This document shows positions 24,127 to 36,967 of a DNA stretch of 64,000 bases, piece by piece. The DNA comes from Sinotaia quadrata (taxonomy: Eukaryota; Mollusca; Gastropoda; Architaenioglossa; Viviparidae): the NCBI GenBank assembly GCA_028829895.1, contig CM054181.1, forward strand, positions 46,065,759 to 46,129,758. The letters run 5' to 3'. The position numbers and the translations under genes are program-made. Position 1 is the first letter of the stretch. Each line of letters starts with the position of its first letter. A model generated the notes under the pieces. The model was not told the origin of the DNA. It was given only the letters and a program-made list of their open reading frames with translations, and did not search any database.

Positions 24127-24296
24127 TTTTCTACATGCGCACGTTTGTGTACAGGTATCTGTGCGCCGTCTTTCACGCCCCCCCCCCCCCGAACCAAAAA
24201 TAAAAAATAGATATTACATAATTGCAATTTATAGTGTTTCTGTTTACGTTTCAAGCAATGTTTTATTTTAAACGATTTTATCATTTTGTGGTTTCC

Positions 24297-24390
24297 TTCA
24301 AGATCTAAATCAGTGGGATAACAATGGTAAGCGAATCAATTCATGAAGATCTAAATCAGTGGGATAACAATGGTAAGCAAATCAATTAAT
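24297..24390. repeat. 46-bp direct duplication
   Basis: Two adjacent copies of agatctaaatcagtgggata plus acaatggtaagc, nearly identical. Confidence 0.93.
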
Positions 24391-24675
24391 GAAAAGGCAA
24401 GAAAGTTAAAGTAGGCCTACAAACTAACTGAAAGAACGAACGCACAGATGAAGGAAGAAGGACAAAGATTTTGAGAATATACAAGAGAAAATAGGTTTAT
24501 TTCGTAACTAAGTAGCCTTTATCAATCAGCAACTTGACAACACATATACAAAATAATATTATATTACAGTGAATTAAAGAAGAAATAAAATCACGTCAGT
24601 CACTTATAATCGCCAAGATGTGACACGAAATTGAATGTTTCTAACTGGAAAATCTATTATATTTATTTACTTTCG

Positions 24676-24676
<1 letters not shown>

Positions 24677-24752
<76 letters not shown>

Positions 24753-24758
24753 GCGCGC
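24677..24758. repeat. (CA)n microsatellite ending in (CG)n
   Basis: About 36 CA units followed by gcgcgcgc. Confidence 0.98.
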
Positions 24759-25009
24759 AATTTGTGGTATAGTTATGAATAATTTAACTTACTGTAATAT
24801 GCATTTGAATTAAGTCTTTAGGTTGGAATAATATGTGTTTGACTTTGGAACACTTAGCCAAATATTAGATTGTATTTAAAACGCTCTTTTAAAAAAAATG
24901 TAAAAGTGTGACTGTGTGCATCTTAACTACGTGATCTCTGTAACTTTGGTTATGAGAGTTTGTTTCATTTGCACCCAGATTTTTAACCTTTTTTTTTTTC
25001 TTTGGGCAG

Positions 25010-25091
25010 GAAGGATCACATTGGCCATGAGGTGGCAGCTACACGAATGTGGCCTAACAACTGGAAGTTCATGACAACAAGTTATAATGAT
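25010..25091 (+). CDS. CIMIP1: CIMIP1 (C20orf85/LLC1) internal exon
   Basis: The exon lies between a strong acceptor (a run of T, then ctttgggcag) and a consensus donor (GAT followed by gtaagt). It reads KDHIGHEVAATRM, then WPNNWKFMTTSYND. The WP-NW-F-TT core is the hallmark of the LLC1/C20orf85 family, now named ciliary microtubule inner protein 1; vertebrate members have WPQNWGFLTTPFEEL at this point. Family proteins sit inside the doublet microtubules of motile cilia and flagella. It starts with one base of a split codon (phase 2) that would complete the conserved Trp, and ends in phase 0. The preceding exon, encoding the N-terminus up to that Trp, was not found. Confidence 0.92.
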
Positions 25092-25189
25092 GTAAGTATG
25101 AAGCACAAACAAACAAGAAAAAGAAACTAGCATGGAATGTTGCATGTGGATTATAAGATCACGTCAAATTTTTACGCATCCATTTTGAA

Positions 25190-25510
25190 GAGTGCTTCTG
25201 CCCGTACACCTCTTTCTTATCAGTACAATATTTAGTGTATAACTTTACCTGTATATCGCTTAAGTATCAGTACGATATAAAGTGTATAACTTACTTGTAC
25301 ACCTCTTTCTTCATCAATACAATATTTAGTGTATAACTTTACCTGTACATCGCTTAAGTATCAGTACGACATATAGTGTATAACTTACCTGTACATCACA
25401 AGTATCAGTACGATATACAGTGTATAACTTTACCTGTACATCGCTTAAGTATCAGTACGATATATAGTGTATAACTTACCTGTTAGTGTATAACTTACCT
25501 GTACATCGCT
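25190..25510. repeat. about 46-bp minisatellite, about 7 copies, with donor-like words
   Basis: Units cgcttaagtatcagtacgat plus atatagtgtataacttacct. On the minus strand several units read acaggtaagttat, a near-perfect splice donor. The array begins about 100 bp inside the long CIMIP1 intron. Confidence 0.9.
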
Positions 25511-25847
25511 TAAAGTTCATGAGTCATTTATATGCGTAGCATCTGGTTTGTCCCTTCAAATCTTTCACCATACATAGGCCTACATATAATTCCGCATAAG
25601 CATATGCCGCAATCATTCAACAATCATTTTATCTGCATAGGAATTTTACGAACCATGCCTTATTCGGCAAATGCTATCCACATCGGTTTTAGCGCCGAGT
25701 AATAAGTCACGGCTGGGCTACTTTGCACGTGCGAGTCATTGAGAGTAACTCTTACCAACTTCATTTACAAAGAGCTTAACTACTATTCCTGATTAAGAAG
25801 GGAAGTTTATCTGCCGATTGACTCAACAATTTTACAGCACTTTGAGA

Positions 25848-26325
25848 GGAGCTGTGGAAAGAAATACAAATACATATGCTGTCTAGTATTTGTCTAATAA
25901 ATATCCGGAACTGTGGGAAGAAATACGAATACATATGCTGTCTAGTATTTGTCTAATAAATATGCGGAACTGTGGAAAGAAATACGAACACATATGCTGT
26001 CTAGTATTTGTCTAATAAATATCCGGAACTGTGGAAAGAAATACGAATACATATGCTGTCTAGTATTTGTCTAATAAATATCCGGAACTGTGGAAAGAAA
26101 TACAAATACATATGCTGTCTAGTATTTGTCTAATAAATATCCGGAGCTGTGGAAAGAAATACAAATACATATGCTGTCTGGTATTTGTCTAATAAATATC
26201 CGGAGCTGTGGAAAGAAATACAAATACATATGCTGTCTAGTATTTGTCTAATAAATATCCGGAACTGTGGGAAGAAATACGAATACATATGCTGTCTGGT
26301 ATTCGTCTAATAAATATCCGGAAGC
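25848..26325. repeat. 59-bp minisatellite, 8 copies
   Basis: Highly similar units: gaactgtggaaagaaatacg, aatacatatgctgtctagta, then tttgtctaataaatatccg. Only a few substitutions separate copies, so expansion is recent. Each unit contains AATAAA on the + strand. Confidence 0.97.
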
Positions 26326-26689
26326 AAAGTGACCAAAGCATTATGTCACTCTGCTTAATCTCAGTATCAGAATCTGCGTCACACCGCCTTTGTAAACTCA
26401 ATTCCCACTAACTTTCGACTTTATACAAGTGACTGTTTATTAAATGTTAAATAGATTTATACATGAATTTATATACAACCCACACACAAAAGTGCAAGAA
26501 GTTTACATACGCTGACTAAAGACAGAACAGAAGATGTTATTGTATGGAATCCATTGTTCATTTTGCATATTGCCATTTATAACATTTTCATTATCATTAA
26601 ATGTTAGCTTAATACATGAAAAGGCCTTCTTTATTTAAAGTTTGCTGGTTGACTCTTTAGAATAATATTTATATACTGTGCATGTAGAT

Positions 26690-26855
26690 GGATTTTTACG
26701 TAAGAAAATCGATTAAGAATACATACTGTGTACACTCTTGATTTCGGTCAATGTTCTGTTCGTGTACATGAATGCGTTTTTACGTCAGAAAATCGATTAA
26801 GAATACATACTGTGTACACTTTTGACTTCGGTCAATGTTCTGTTCGTGAATGCGT
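26690..26855. repeat. 81-bp direct duplication
   Basis: Two copies of agaaaatcgattaagaatac, atactgtgtacac and ttcggtcaatgttctgttcg. Confidence 0.9.
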
Positions 26856-26965
26856 TTCGGTTCAGCATGTGTTCCGTTTATGTGAAAAAAGGGAGAGGTT
26901 CAAAACGTCTGCAGATAAGAGAGGGATGCACTACACGAGTATGTATTCTGTTTTAATTCCCTCAT

Positions 26966-27240
26966 GATTCTACTGTTACTAGAACATTTCTATAGGTATA
27001 TTGTCCTGATTATAGTGTTACCAGAACACCTTTCTATAAGTATATTGTCCTCATTTTACTATTACTAGAACACATTTCTATAGGTATATTGGCCTGATTC
27101 TACTGTTACTAGAACACCTTTCTATAAGTATATTGGCCTCATTTTACTATTACTAGAACACATTTCTATAGGTATATTGGCCTGATTCTACTGTTACTAG
27201 AACACCTTTCTATAAGTATATTGGCCTGATTTGATTTGAT
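26966..27240. repeat. about 43-bp minisatellite, 6 copies
   Basis: Units gattctactgttactagaac plus acctttctataagtatattg. Alternate copies differ in cacctt or cacatt, which suggests a two-unit expansion step. Confidence 0.93.
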
Positions 27241-27544
27241 TGTCCTTTACTAGAATCCTTTCCATAAGTATTTTGTCAATGCACTAGAGACAGTACTAGT
27301 ACCATGATTCATTTAAGTTTTACGTGTGTATGGGGTGAGGTATTACTCTTGTTTCCAGAGCGCCCATTATAAAATATTTTCCTACCGCCCATATAAACTT
27401 TCTTTCTCCAGTGACCATTACAAATTGTCTTCCTGGCGCCTATTATAATAATCAGTGTTTTGGTTTGAAAGGAAATGAAATATGTCTTGAGTGTTGCTCT
27501 GTCTTCACGAGGAGCTCTCCTATAGTGGGTAGGCAGTATGGGAG

Positions 27545-27655
27545 AGATTTCTATTGTAAAGAAGAGAGAGATTTCTATTGTAAAGAAGAGCGATATTTCT
27601 ACTGTAAAGAAGAGAGATATTTCTATTTTAAATAAGAGAGATATTTCTATTCTAA
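27545..27655. repeat. 21-bp tandem repeat, 5 copies
   Basis: Units gagatttctattgtaaagaa. The open frame gives FYCKEERD repeats. From 27656 to 28830 I see nothing firm. Confidence 0.9.
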
Positions 27656-28830
27656 AGAGGCCTGTTCTCTTTTAGTTTGCTTGAGAATTTGAAGTGAGTC
27701 ATTGGGTTCTGATCCCAAAAAGGCAAGGAACTAACCTGTAACCTGAAAGGTATAGTGTCTGCAGTGATCTGCTTCCGATGTAAAATAGACTGCAACAGAG
27801 TGCAAACTGTGGGTTAAAGCCTTCTAACTGAAGAGCTATCATTGTAAGACAAGTGCTGAATCATACCGTATTCCTTTCTCTGCGCACAAATGTTGAAAAT
27901 GCACATTTTTAAAATACAGGATTTTAAGCAGAAAACAAGTAATCAATGCATCTAGCTAAAGTCCCACAGCAATTTCTCTTTTGTTGTATCGCATGTATGT
28001 CTTTTAATTATGCATCCCTCAACTTTATTGTCATGGAGTAACTGTTTCTTTACCTGCCCACCCCACCCCTTTTGTTACAACCTCCAAATCCCGAATCGAA
28101 GGACATAATTCTCTATTGCATTCTAGTTGAAGTACTTTATTTGGTGTTTAAAACAAAGTGTTATGCTGACAGTAAAGTGTGCATAATTTGTCAGAAAAGA
28201 AACTGCTCAATACACGCTACTCCCCTTTCATACCGTGTACATGATAAATACAGCTTTTATTTCTGAAGAACGAGACGAAAACTTGAAAAATGAGTAATCG
28301 AGAAAGAATTAATGCGAATACATTACATTTGTCATGGAGCACAGTGACGGATTTTACACTGCAACAAGGGCTCGCGTGAATAATTAGGATCACTGAACTC
28401 TGCGTCCATGTGATAGGCGTCTTTTTTACTACTCTTCTGTGACAGCCCTGCATCAAATTAGGACACATTTCACACCAGTCTATTGATGTTATTACTGATC
28501 GATCCTGCTGCATTGACCTGTTTGAGTCGCATGAAGGCCTGCTGAGGGACAAAGCAGTCCAGAACTAGCCACACACTTCCCAAGCCATTAAAATGAGTCT
28601 GGCCAACTTGTCACATAACTTTGCGGTATTAAGGACGCCCACATTATTCAACTTGAAATTTCTTGCGAAGCATTCGGACTTCTCATGTTTGTTTTATACT
28701 TGTGCAGTAGAGTTTGTTGTTCAAATCATAAGTCGTGCTAGAACAGGCAATTATTACCAACACTCAACACCAAAATGTTGAAGAGAGAAAACATTTTCTA
28801 AGTGATAGATATTTATATAATATAATGACT

Positions 28831-28832
28831 AT

Positions 28833-28880
<48 letters not shown>

Positions 28881-28886
28881 TCTCTC
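28831..28886. repeat. (CT)n microsatellite
   Basis: Almost pure CT run. The following 28890-31450 carries no supported exon; a GC-richer patch at 29330-29520 is open on both strands but unassigned. Confidence 0.97.
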
Positions 28887-31454
28887 TCTTCTGTAAGCGG
28901 TCAGTAACGTTCATGCAAGACCAGTGTCATTAGATCTGTGATATTTTTGTATCTAACTTACATTGCAGGGATATGCAATACGCCTGACCTTGACACATTA
29001 TCCCTTTTCTTGTAAAGGTCCATAAATACTTGTGCTTTGTAAGAATGCTCGCTATTGTGATGGGTTGACAAATACGCACTTGTATTTTTCCTCATTTTAC
29101 TGACCATTATTATGTAACGAGATATACCTGTATCCACCCAGATATGAACAGAATGACTTTTGTCATCCTTACATCATAATTGCACTGAGCGATTAAATTT
29201 ACTGTGTCATGAGGTCAGAGGAAATACTCTATGCTTTTTGTACTGTAATTTAAAAATATTTTCTACCCTCTGGTCACCAGTTCATTCATTGCATTCTTCT
29301 GTGCATTTTATCTGCTATCTACAACTCCCTTAGGCATGACAGTGTGACTAGTAGGACATGGAAAAGTTGGGTGGGGAGTGGGTGGGAGTCGAAACTATAA
29401 CTGTCTATCAATCTGTCGTCTCTGCGTCTCCATAGTTGTGCTTGCGAGTGGAGTGGATGTGACACACAGCTCCAACGTCTGCAGTTGCATTCGCCGAGAC
29501 AAACATTACTCTCTTTCAAAAGGCATGTTTACACAAAACGACAACTTAATTAAGCACTGAATCGATCAAATAATATTTTGGTACATGGAGGCAATTTATA
29601 TCTTATTACTCTTTCCAACGCGTTGCAACATGAAGACAAATAATATAACTCAAGCCAGTCGCAACGCATAGCAGTGTTTTATACATTTATGTACAAAATA
29701 TAAACATAAAAGATATATTAACAAGAGCAAACATGGGTTTACAAAAAATCAAACAACTGTCTATTAATTGAGAAAAAAAAGAATTATACCAGTTTATCAC
29801 CGGTAGATACAAGTGTACAACATTTTTGTATTTAAATGCACAATACACAGTTGACTTCCTTTTATTATGATAATATTGGAATTGATTTTATAAACAGGAG
29901 TATGATTTAATATATATGATTTGGTTGAATCACTGGGAGTAAACTCAGATCGATATGCTTCCAAAGATTGTTTCTCTCTCTGGGCATACATTCACTCTTT
30001 TTCTCTCTCTCACACACACACACACAAACACGCACGCACACACAAAATATATACTATAGCCATATACGCAAACATAAACAACAAGTATTATAATATTATT
30101 CAAGTATGTGATAATGTACATTTAATTTTTTAATGCTATTCTCTGATCACTTGAATTTGGTGTGGCAAAGGTCATGAAAGGCAGCTGTTAGATTAATGGT
30201 GAATTAACTGACTGTTTGAGAGAGAATGGACTTAGAGACATTTCATGCATTTTTACTATTGAAATGGTATACTTGTGTTTTTCATAGAGATGTATTATGT
30301 GATTAGACTATTATTTCTACAAATGTTTGCTGCTCATATGTAGTATTCTAAACACTTGACATTGTTATGAATATAATGGGCTGATAAATACTTTGCAGGA
30401 AACTGTAAGTTAAGAATGAATGGAGGTATAAAAGGATAACTGGAAACTTAGCATTTGTTCCATAATTATATATTTACTGGGACAAACAGCCTTTCTTCAT
30501 TCTGTGTATAATTTAAATTTCCTGGTTTACTGATTGTAAGCCGCTACAACCGACTATGGTGGGGGCGAAGAGTAGTATGTAAGTGTAAAAGATACATTAC
30601 ACTTTGTCATGTATGGTGGCAATATATGCTGACTTTATCAAGCAATTCTAGTGCAAGGAAGTTACTAGAAATTACTATGTTTGTTATTCTATTTGAGGAA
30701 GCTGGTTCAACAGAAAAGTGCCCAGGTTGGCTTTGAGGGAATAGCGGTGGATCGTGTTTCACCATATCGTGTGTTTCACTGTGGGAAGAGAAAACTCAGG
30801 AAATTAACGTGGACAATGAACTTGATATGAAAAAGCACAGAAGAAGACAATCTTGGCTTTGTCTATACAAGGTTAAATATAAGCTTTATTGCTTATCTCT
30901 AATAACTCCATATCTATTCTCTGATAAGAACTATCTTGTAATTTGTATTGACACTACTGTCAAATTTTATTTTAGGATATAGACTGTGTAGACAAAATTA
31001 TTCGAACATGGTTTCATGTAAATATTTATGTCAAGACAATCTATTTCATTGTATTTGTTTTATGTCTATTTGACTGTTAATTTAATAAATTTATTGTTAA
31101 TTTATTGACCTTATTATACATATTGATATGCCTATGTTGGAGAATAAAATGGTTGGATGGGAGGGTCGCTAAATATAGGTTACAGACGGATTTGTCTTCT
31201 CATTTAGTAAGACGTTTTCCACCTACAGAACATTGTGTGATGGTAAATGTTTACTTACATTTGGTGGAAAAGAGAAAACGTTTACAGCGCCCTGCATATC
31301 CGCCATGTGAGAGAGACAAGTGGTGTCTGCTGGAGGATTGTTAATAATATAAATTAAGATTGTCATCACTTGTAACTTGTTTTGGATGATTAATTAATTA
31401 ATAATAATTATAATCATTAACTAAGTGATGTTGGCATCACAGATTATAACTAGA

Positions 31455-31640
31455 TTTGTACTCAGTGAATAAAGGAATGATTATAACAAAACTACTTTTG
31501 TTCTCTGTGAATAAAGGAAGGCTTATAACAAGACTTGTGCTCTGTGAATAAAGGAAGGATTATAACTAGACGTTTATTCTGGGAATAAAGGAAAGATTAT
31601 TAACTACACTTGTACTCTGGGAATAAAGGATGATAACTGG
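31455..31640. repeat. about 37-bp minisatellite, 5 copies
   Basis: Units tctgtgaataaaggaaggat plus tataacaagacttgtgc, diverged at the edges. AATAAA recurs in every unit. Confidence 0.88.
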
Positions 31641-32580
31641 GTTTATATTATTAGATAAAATAATGTTAGACTTGCACCTTATGAATAATTGTTGGTGACA
31701 AAACTTTGTTTTTTGAGGGGTGTTGACTACATTTAATCGTTTCCATAACATGTATTGTCTAGCCTTATATTTTGTTGAATTAGCGATGGAGATAATAATT
31801 ACACTTTATGACTGAAAATTTGGGTGTTAAATAACATGGCAAATATTGTCATGAAATGACGTAAAATACTGATATTCTTTCACCTCGAGGTCATTCCTAA
31901 TCACACCGGAGTGTACACCAATGCACTGTGTTCATAGAAGAGAATTCTACTGGGCATGCATGACTATTTAAGAAGAGTGAGCACAAAAGTGTGTTTTCAA
32001 ATGCTGGAGTGTATTGTGCTACACAATACCAGATCTCATTTGTGCAATGAAAGGAAATTCAGGAAAATTAAAACACATTGTGCCAGACTGTCCGCAAATG
32101 GACGGAAGTTGATACGACTTTGCGTTCAGTCGCACTTGTCTAGTCTGCCGTTAACTGAATCGCATCCTAATTGTGTTACGTGTGGCAAGTTTACTGAAAA
32201 ATAACTGACTATAAAATACATTACATGGATTTAATTTTGCAACAAGGAAATAATTGTGAGAGTGTGTTGCGTTCTGATTCTAAAGTGAGAAAATAAAATG
32301 GAAACAGTTTAGGTGGAAAAGTTATCAGTTTTTACACGTGAGCACAGTCGGGCAATATTTTTGAAAATGATACTCATTATTCATTTTTACTGGTCAGCCA
32401 ACTGATTTTCTGGAAATAAATAAATAATCGGGAATAAATAAAAATAATTTTACAAAGAAACACCCACTAGAGTGCCAAAAATGTCAAAGACTGTACAATT
32501 AGGTTATTGTTAACATTTTATTAGTCATTCCAAAGCACATTACTGCAGCGCGCACGCACGCACATACACAACACACACAC

Positions 32581-32581
<1 letters not shown>

Positions 32582-32620
<39 letters not shown>
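32582..32620. repeat. (TA)n microsatellite
   Basis: Perfect TA run next to short CA and CG alternations at 32549-32581. Confidence 0.97.
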
Positions 32621-32621
<1 letters not shown>

Positions 32622-32834
32622 TGCATATGTACAGAGGCAAGCACACTCATACACACATACACGTACGTAAATATAATAATACACACTACACCTTGCATTG
32701 AGTGTAATATTAACACAAACACCTTTAAGAGACGAACTCGGCATCTATATGCCTTTACTTTGTTCTTTACCAAAGAATTTTTCATAAGACAATAATAAAA
32801 ACAAATATATGATGATACCATTTTTTATTGACAG

Positions 32835-32963
32835 GGTTACAACTATTGCCATGTCTGCCGCTGTCTGTGTTCCAAGTTTGTATACATCGTCATTTATTTC
32901 ATGACCTCTGGTCGTTTGCTGTGGTCAGTTATTGACACTCTATACACATCTATTTACATGTAG
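32835..32963 (+). CDS. speculative phase-0 cassette or terminal exon in the CIMIP1 intron
   Basis: An acceptor (ccattttttattgacag) ends at 32834. Phase 0 is then open for 42 codons, starting GYNYCHVCRCLCSKF, to TAG at 32961-32963. CIMIP1 exon 25010 donates in phase 0, so it could be spliced on as an alternative end. No homology or polyadenylation evidence supports this and chance is likely. Confidence 0.15.
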   Translation, partial: GYNYCHVCRCLCSKFVYIVIYFMTSGRLLWSVIDTLYTSIYM

Positions 32964-33198
32964 TAAATGTTCAAAATAGTTTGATTTTTAGAAATAATAC
33001 AAAGCTAGCCAAAAGTTCGAATAAAAAATCTTCCCAAAGTTGATGCCATTTATTTAGTCAATGTCGTAGAAACGTTGTCGACGCGACAAAGAATCGGTTC
33101 TAGTTTCTGATATATCTTCCTCAGAGCTGTAGGCCAGACTGCCACATTGGTCGGTGACGACTGAATAGCGTGCTGTGCCGCATTGTAGTTCTTACCGT

Positions 33199-33403
33199 TA
33201 ATCTAATGTCAAGTGGATTACAAAAGACATTGCTAGTACAAAACTAGCAGAACGGCAGGCATAAGTACAGGTCATAATGACCTTAAATGTGCTTTGTAAT
33301 AATATGTCTCTCATCTTTAATCTGATCTCAAGCGGTCTAGAAGAGGAAATTTCTAGTCTAGAACTGGCAGAACGGAAGTTGCAAGGGCGGGCCAGTCTGA
33401 CCT
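33199..33403. repeat. diverged direct duplication of about 85 bp
   Basis: Copy 1 (33199-33283) and copy 2 (33319-33403) share ttaatctaatgtcaag, ctagtacaaaactagcagaa and tgacct endings with many substitutions. The repeat is old and unlike the young minisatellites around it. Confidence 0.65.
33269..33283. promoter_or_regulatory. perfect consensus ERE-type palindrome
   Basis: AGGTCA-TAA-TGACCT, the exact IR3 arrangement bound by oestrogen-receptor-type nuclear receptors. The duplicated copy has GGGCCA-GTC-TGACCT at the corresponding place (33389-33403). Function is not shown by sequence alone. Confidence 0.45.
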
Positions 33404-33619
33404 GAGGGAGAGGAATATCACGTGGTTTACATCAATATGTTCCATTCATTAAAAACTCCTCCCCCCCTCCCCCCAAGTCAGTTCAAGGTCAGGGCTTGTC
33501 GAGACGATGATGAGCTGTTAATGTGACTTACACATCCACTGACAGGCTGAGAATCTGTTGGAGTACGTGCTTAACTCGAAATGTTTTAAATTTGTTCTTT
33601 TCCGTTTTCTTACACGTCA

Positions 33620-34689
33620 GTTCATAGCGTCTTAGGACTCGTGATAATAATAACAAAGGATATATTCTGGGTAAACTCAAAGAGTTTTACACCAAAATAA
33701 TCAATAATATTCTTCATACGACCTGATGAAGACACAGAGCAAAAGTAAATATAATGCAAGAAAAGAAAACGATGAATGATAACATCAAACAAATGCATGC
33801 ATTTAAGGAGTCTACAACATAAATGGAGTGACTACAGTGTATTATTTGAACAAATAAGGAAATGCTATTCTTGCCACTCGGAAAATAAATCTTAAGTGTT
33901 ACTGTATTTTGAAAACGGCTACGTTGTCCGTTCAAAAGGCGACACAATTCCAGAAGAAAGACACTAATAAACAAATAAACATTAATCATACAATGTATAT
34001 TTTACTTCTGGGATGTAGTAAATGTATGAGTCAGATCAAATGCTGGGCCCTTTAGGTAAACGAATAAAAAGCTGTGACAGGCATCTTAAAGCAAACCAGC
34101 AGTTTAATGTGATTCTTTAAATATTAAACACAACAGGCAACGTTTACGATATGGCGTTCTATTAATAATTCCACATCTATAGTTGTCGCTTGATTGAAAT
34201 CCATCTTCATCTTTAGACTCTCTATTTGCCACTGTTCAGCAAGCGAGTCATGCGAGAGATGCTGGCCTTTTTCACACTCATGGTGGTTTGTTATAGACCA
34301 CGCTAATATTTTATCAGTAGCAAATATGCTTTGTAAAGTGTACAATGACAATATGTCCCCTATTAGCAGTGATGAATTGCCACTTCTCAATTTTCACTTC
34401 CACTTCCTGTATTTATAGCCGTCATATGTTAAATGCTTTCAATAGTGACAATCTGAGAAAACTGAAAATGTTCATCATTTGTGTAACAATGGAATAAGTC
34501 ACAAAAATTTAAGACAAAAGTAAGTGCACTAATAAATCAATCTCTTCAAGCAGGGAGAATATATTGCTTTTATTTAATTATCTACAAATTCTAAAAGTCT
34601 TTGAATACTTTTATACATATTATGCACATAAAAACAAAATGCATCCTTAAATGTAAATTGCAAATATATTTTATATAAATGAATGTGTA
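33620..34689. other. no supported feature
   Basis: AT-rich intronic sequence. Open frames on both strands at 33714-33989 and 34124-34418 have no splice context or family match. Confidence 0.5.
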
Positions 34690-34880
34690 AAGCATGGCTT
34701 ATGTTTGCAATCAATAGATACATCAAGGAGTGTGTTTACAATAGATATAGCAAGTGATTTTTTTGCATCAATAGATAACGTATGAATGTTTTCGCAATAA
34801 ATAGATATAGTATGAAATGTGTTTGCAATAAATAGATATAGCATGAGATGTGTTTGCAATAAATAAATATAGTAATAAGT
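34690..34880. repeat. about 31-bp minisatellite, 5-6 copies
   Basis: Units gtttgcaataaatagatata plus gcatgagatgt, diverged to the left. Confidence 0.88.
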
Positions 34881-35334
34881 GCATTGCGAAGCTGTGTAGA
34901 AATATGATCTGAAAAATAAATCATTAAAAATGCTTGGAAGTGAAATTCTGCAAGAGCAACATGCATACCTATTTAAACTAAATTATGAGCAAATAGCAAT
35001 GAGCAATATTCTTCCAGTCATAAAAAACCCCATATACTACATTTTAAAAACACGTTTGTCAAATTATGAGCATTATTAAATATATGTAATTAAGTAATAA
35101 TAATCTTGAAACTCGTAATATTACCTTAACATTAGTGATTGTCACTCTACATACCTATGCCATGCATCTGTAATCTTAATTTAAGACGCTAAATATCCAT
35201 CTATTAATCGCAATACAAATCTATAACATTCATCTCGGAATCTACAATAATATCCATAATTATGCAAACTCCAATCAAAGCCTACTCACAATTAATATAT
35301 CAAGACTTCAACTCCAGTCCAACTTAAGTCGCCT

Positions 35335-35490
35335 AGGTGATGTGACTTGACACTCGACCAGGATTTCACTGTCAGCGAGTGGTGAGTCGACGAGGATTTC
35401 ACTGTCACTGACTTGAGACTCGACCCGAGTTTCATTGTCAATGACCTGAGCCTTGACCTGGATTCACTGTCAGTGACTTGAGTCTCGACT
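35335..35490. repeat. about 34-40 bp degenerate repeat, related to the array at 36290
   Basis: Units gtgacttgagactcgaccag plus gatttcactgtca. The core tgacttgagactc is also the core of the larger array 0.9 kb to the right. Confidence 0.82.
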
Positions 35491-36289
35491 ACTTTTGTTA
35501 AATCGGTGAAAAATAATTATCAGAAATATCGATGTTGCTCATAACAAATTGTAAAACTTGTAACAATGCCTATCAAACCAGGGGCGAGGTGGGTGGGTTA
35601 TAAACTGTACATTTGGATTTTGTTGTTGATCGTATCTATCCGCAGATTTCTGGTGTTAACAAATAAATATGTCAGCAACAAATGCGAAAATAGTCTAGCG
35701 TCTTGTCAGAAAATCATATTGATATTATGTGTATGTCAATTTATGAAACTTTTCATTCATAATTTAATACATCACTATTGACATTTCACAGTGAACAACA
35801 ACAAAATATTAAAATCAAAAGTTCATATCCATCTGTGCAGAACGAACGGGAGAACTCATAATGCTAATACTCTCGATTTATTGTTTGAAGAAAACAAAAC
35901 AACAAGAACACACAAAAGAACCCAGAGAAAATATGATGCATTTTGTGGAGTTGTAATCTCTAAAGGTATTACAGCAAATTCCCATCCATTCTTAGCTCCA
36001 AGAAAATCGTATCAGATTTCATTATCAAGCATGATAATCAAAGTGTTTGTAGATATAAATTATCCCGCTTAAGAAACTGATAGCCGGCTTTCGATAGCAG
36101 TAAAACTATAGTTCAGTCAACGTTGTCATGTGTTGGATTCCCAGTCATGAGAAATAAGTCCGTTTTCAGTTACGACAGTAGTGAGCAATACGAATCATGG
36201 TGTAAAAGCTGATGTGTTGCCATTTCTTAGTGTGTTCATGATTATTGTTTATCGATATTGATGGGTTGTATAAGAGTGACGATATTTTA

Positions 36290-36740
36290 AATATGAAGCC
36301 TTGAGATTCCACTTGGAACTTGACTTGTAATGATTTGAGACTCCATTTGAAGCTTGAATTGTAATGACTTATAGTGACTTGAGACTCCATTTTGAACTTG
36401 ACTTTTAATGATTGGATACTCCACTTGGGACTTGACTTGTAGTGACTTGAGACTCCACTTGGGGCTTGACTTGTAATGACTTGAGACTCTACTTCGGGCT
36501 TGACTTATATGACTTGACACTCCACTTGGAACTTGACTTGTAGTGACTTGAGACTGCTTGAAACTTGATTTGTAGTGGCTTATAGTGACTTGAGACTCCA
36601 CTTGGAACTTGACTTGTAATGACTCGAGACTCTACTTGGGACTTGACTTGTAATGTGACTCCTTTGAGACTTTGCTCAACATGAAGTTAGGGATTCGAGA
36701 TTTGACTTGAGATCTGATTTGTAATGACTTGAGATTTGAC
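36290..36740. repeat. 34-bp minisatellite, about 12 copies
   Basis: Units cttgtaatgacttgagactc plus cacttggaacttga with interspersed deletions. On the minus strand it is open and gives an MESQVTISHYKSS-like repeat peptide, a repeat artefact. Confidence 0.93.
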
Positions 36741-36780
36741 TTGGGCTTCACAATGACGACTTGAAGACAGCAATAGTATG

Positions 36781-36880
36781 TAAGTATGTACGTATGTATG
36801 TATAGATAGATAGATAGATAGATAAATGGGTGGGTAGATAGATAGATAGATGGATGGATGGATGGATGGATAGATGGATG

Positions 36881-36935
<55 letters not shown>

Positions 36936-36967
36936 GGGTGGATGGATGGATAGATAGATAGATAGAT
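36781..36967. repeat. (GATA)n/(GATG)n microsatellite
   Basis: Interleaved tagatagatagatagata and gatggatggatg tetranucleotides. Minus-strand translation gives YLSIYLSI repeats. Confidence 0.98.

Noticed and set aside
28217..28561. Minus-strand frame of 111 residues and a 15-codon exon reading QAFMRLKQVNAAGS after a ccctcag acceptor at 28546
   Set aside because: Two competing frames are open and the donor (gtaata) is weak; it could not be fitted uniquely into the minus-strand gene model.
29330..29520. GC-richer patch with protein-like frames on both strands
   Set aside because: Neither strand has matching splice sites; strand cannot be decided.
31956..32204. 82-residue + strand frame in the CIMIP1 intron
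   Set aside because: No family, no splice sites, and length compatible with chance.
33526..33575. Minus-strand 41-nt exon candidate before a TGT|gtaagt donor
   Set aside because: The acceptor is weak and two frames are open; not better than chance.
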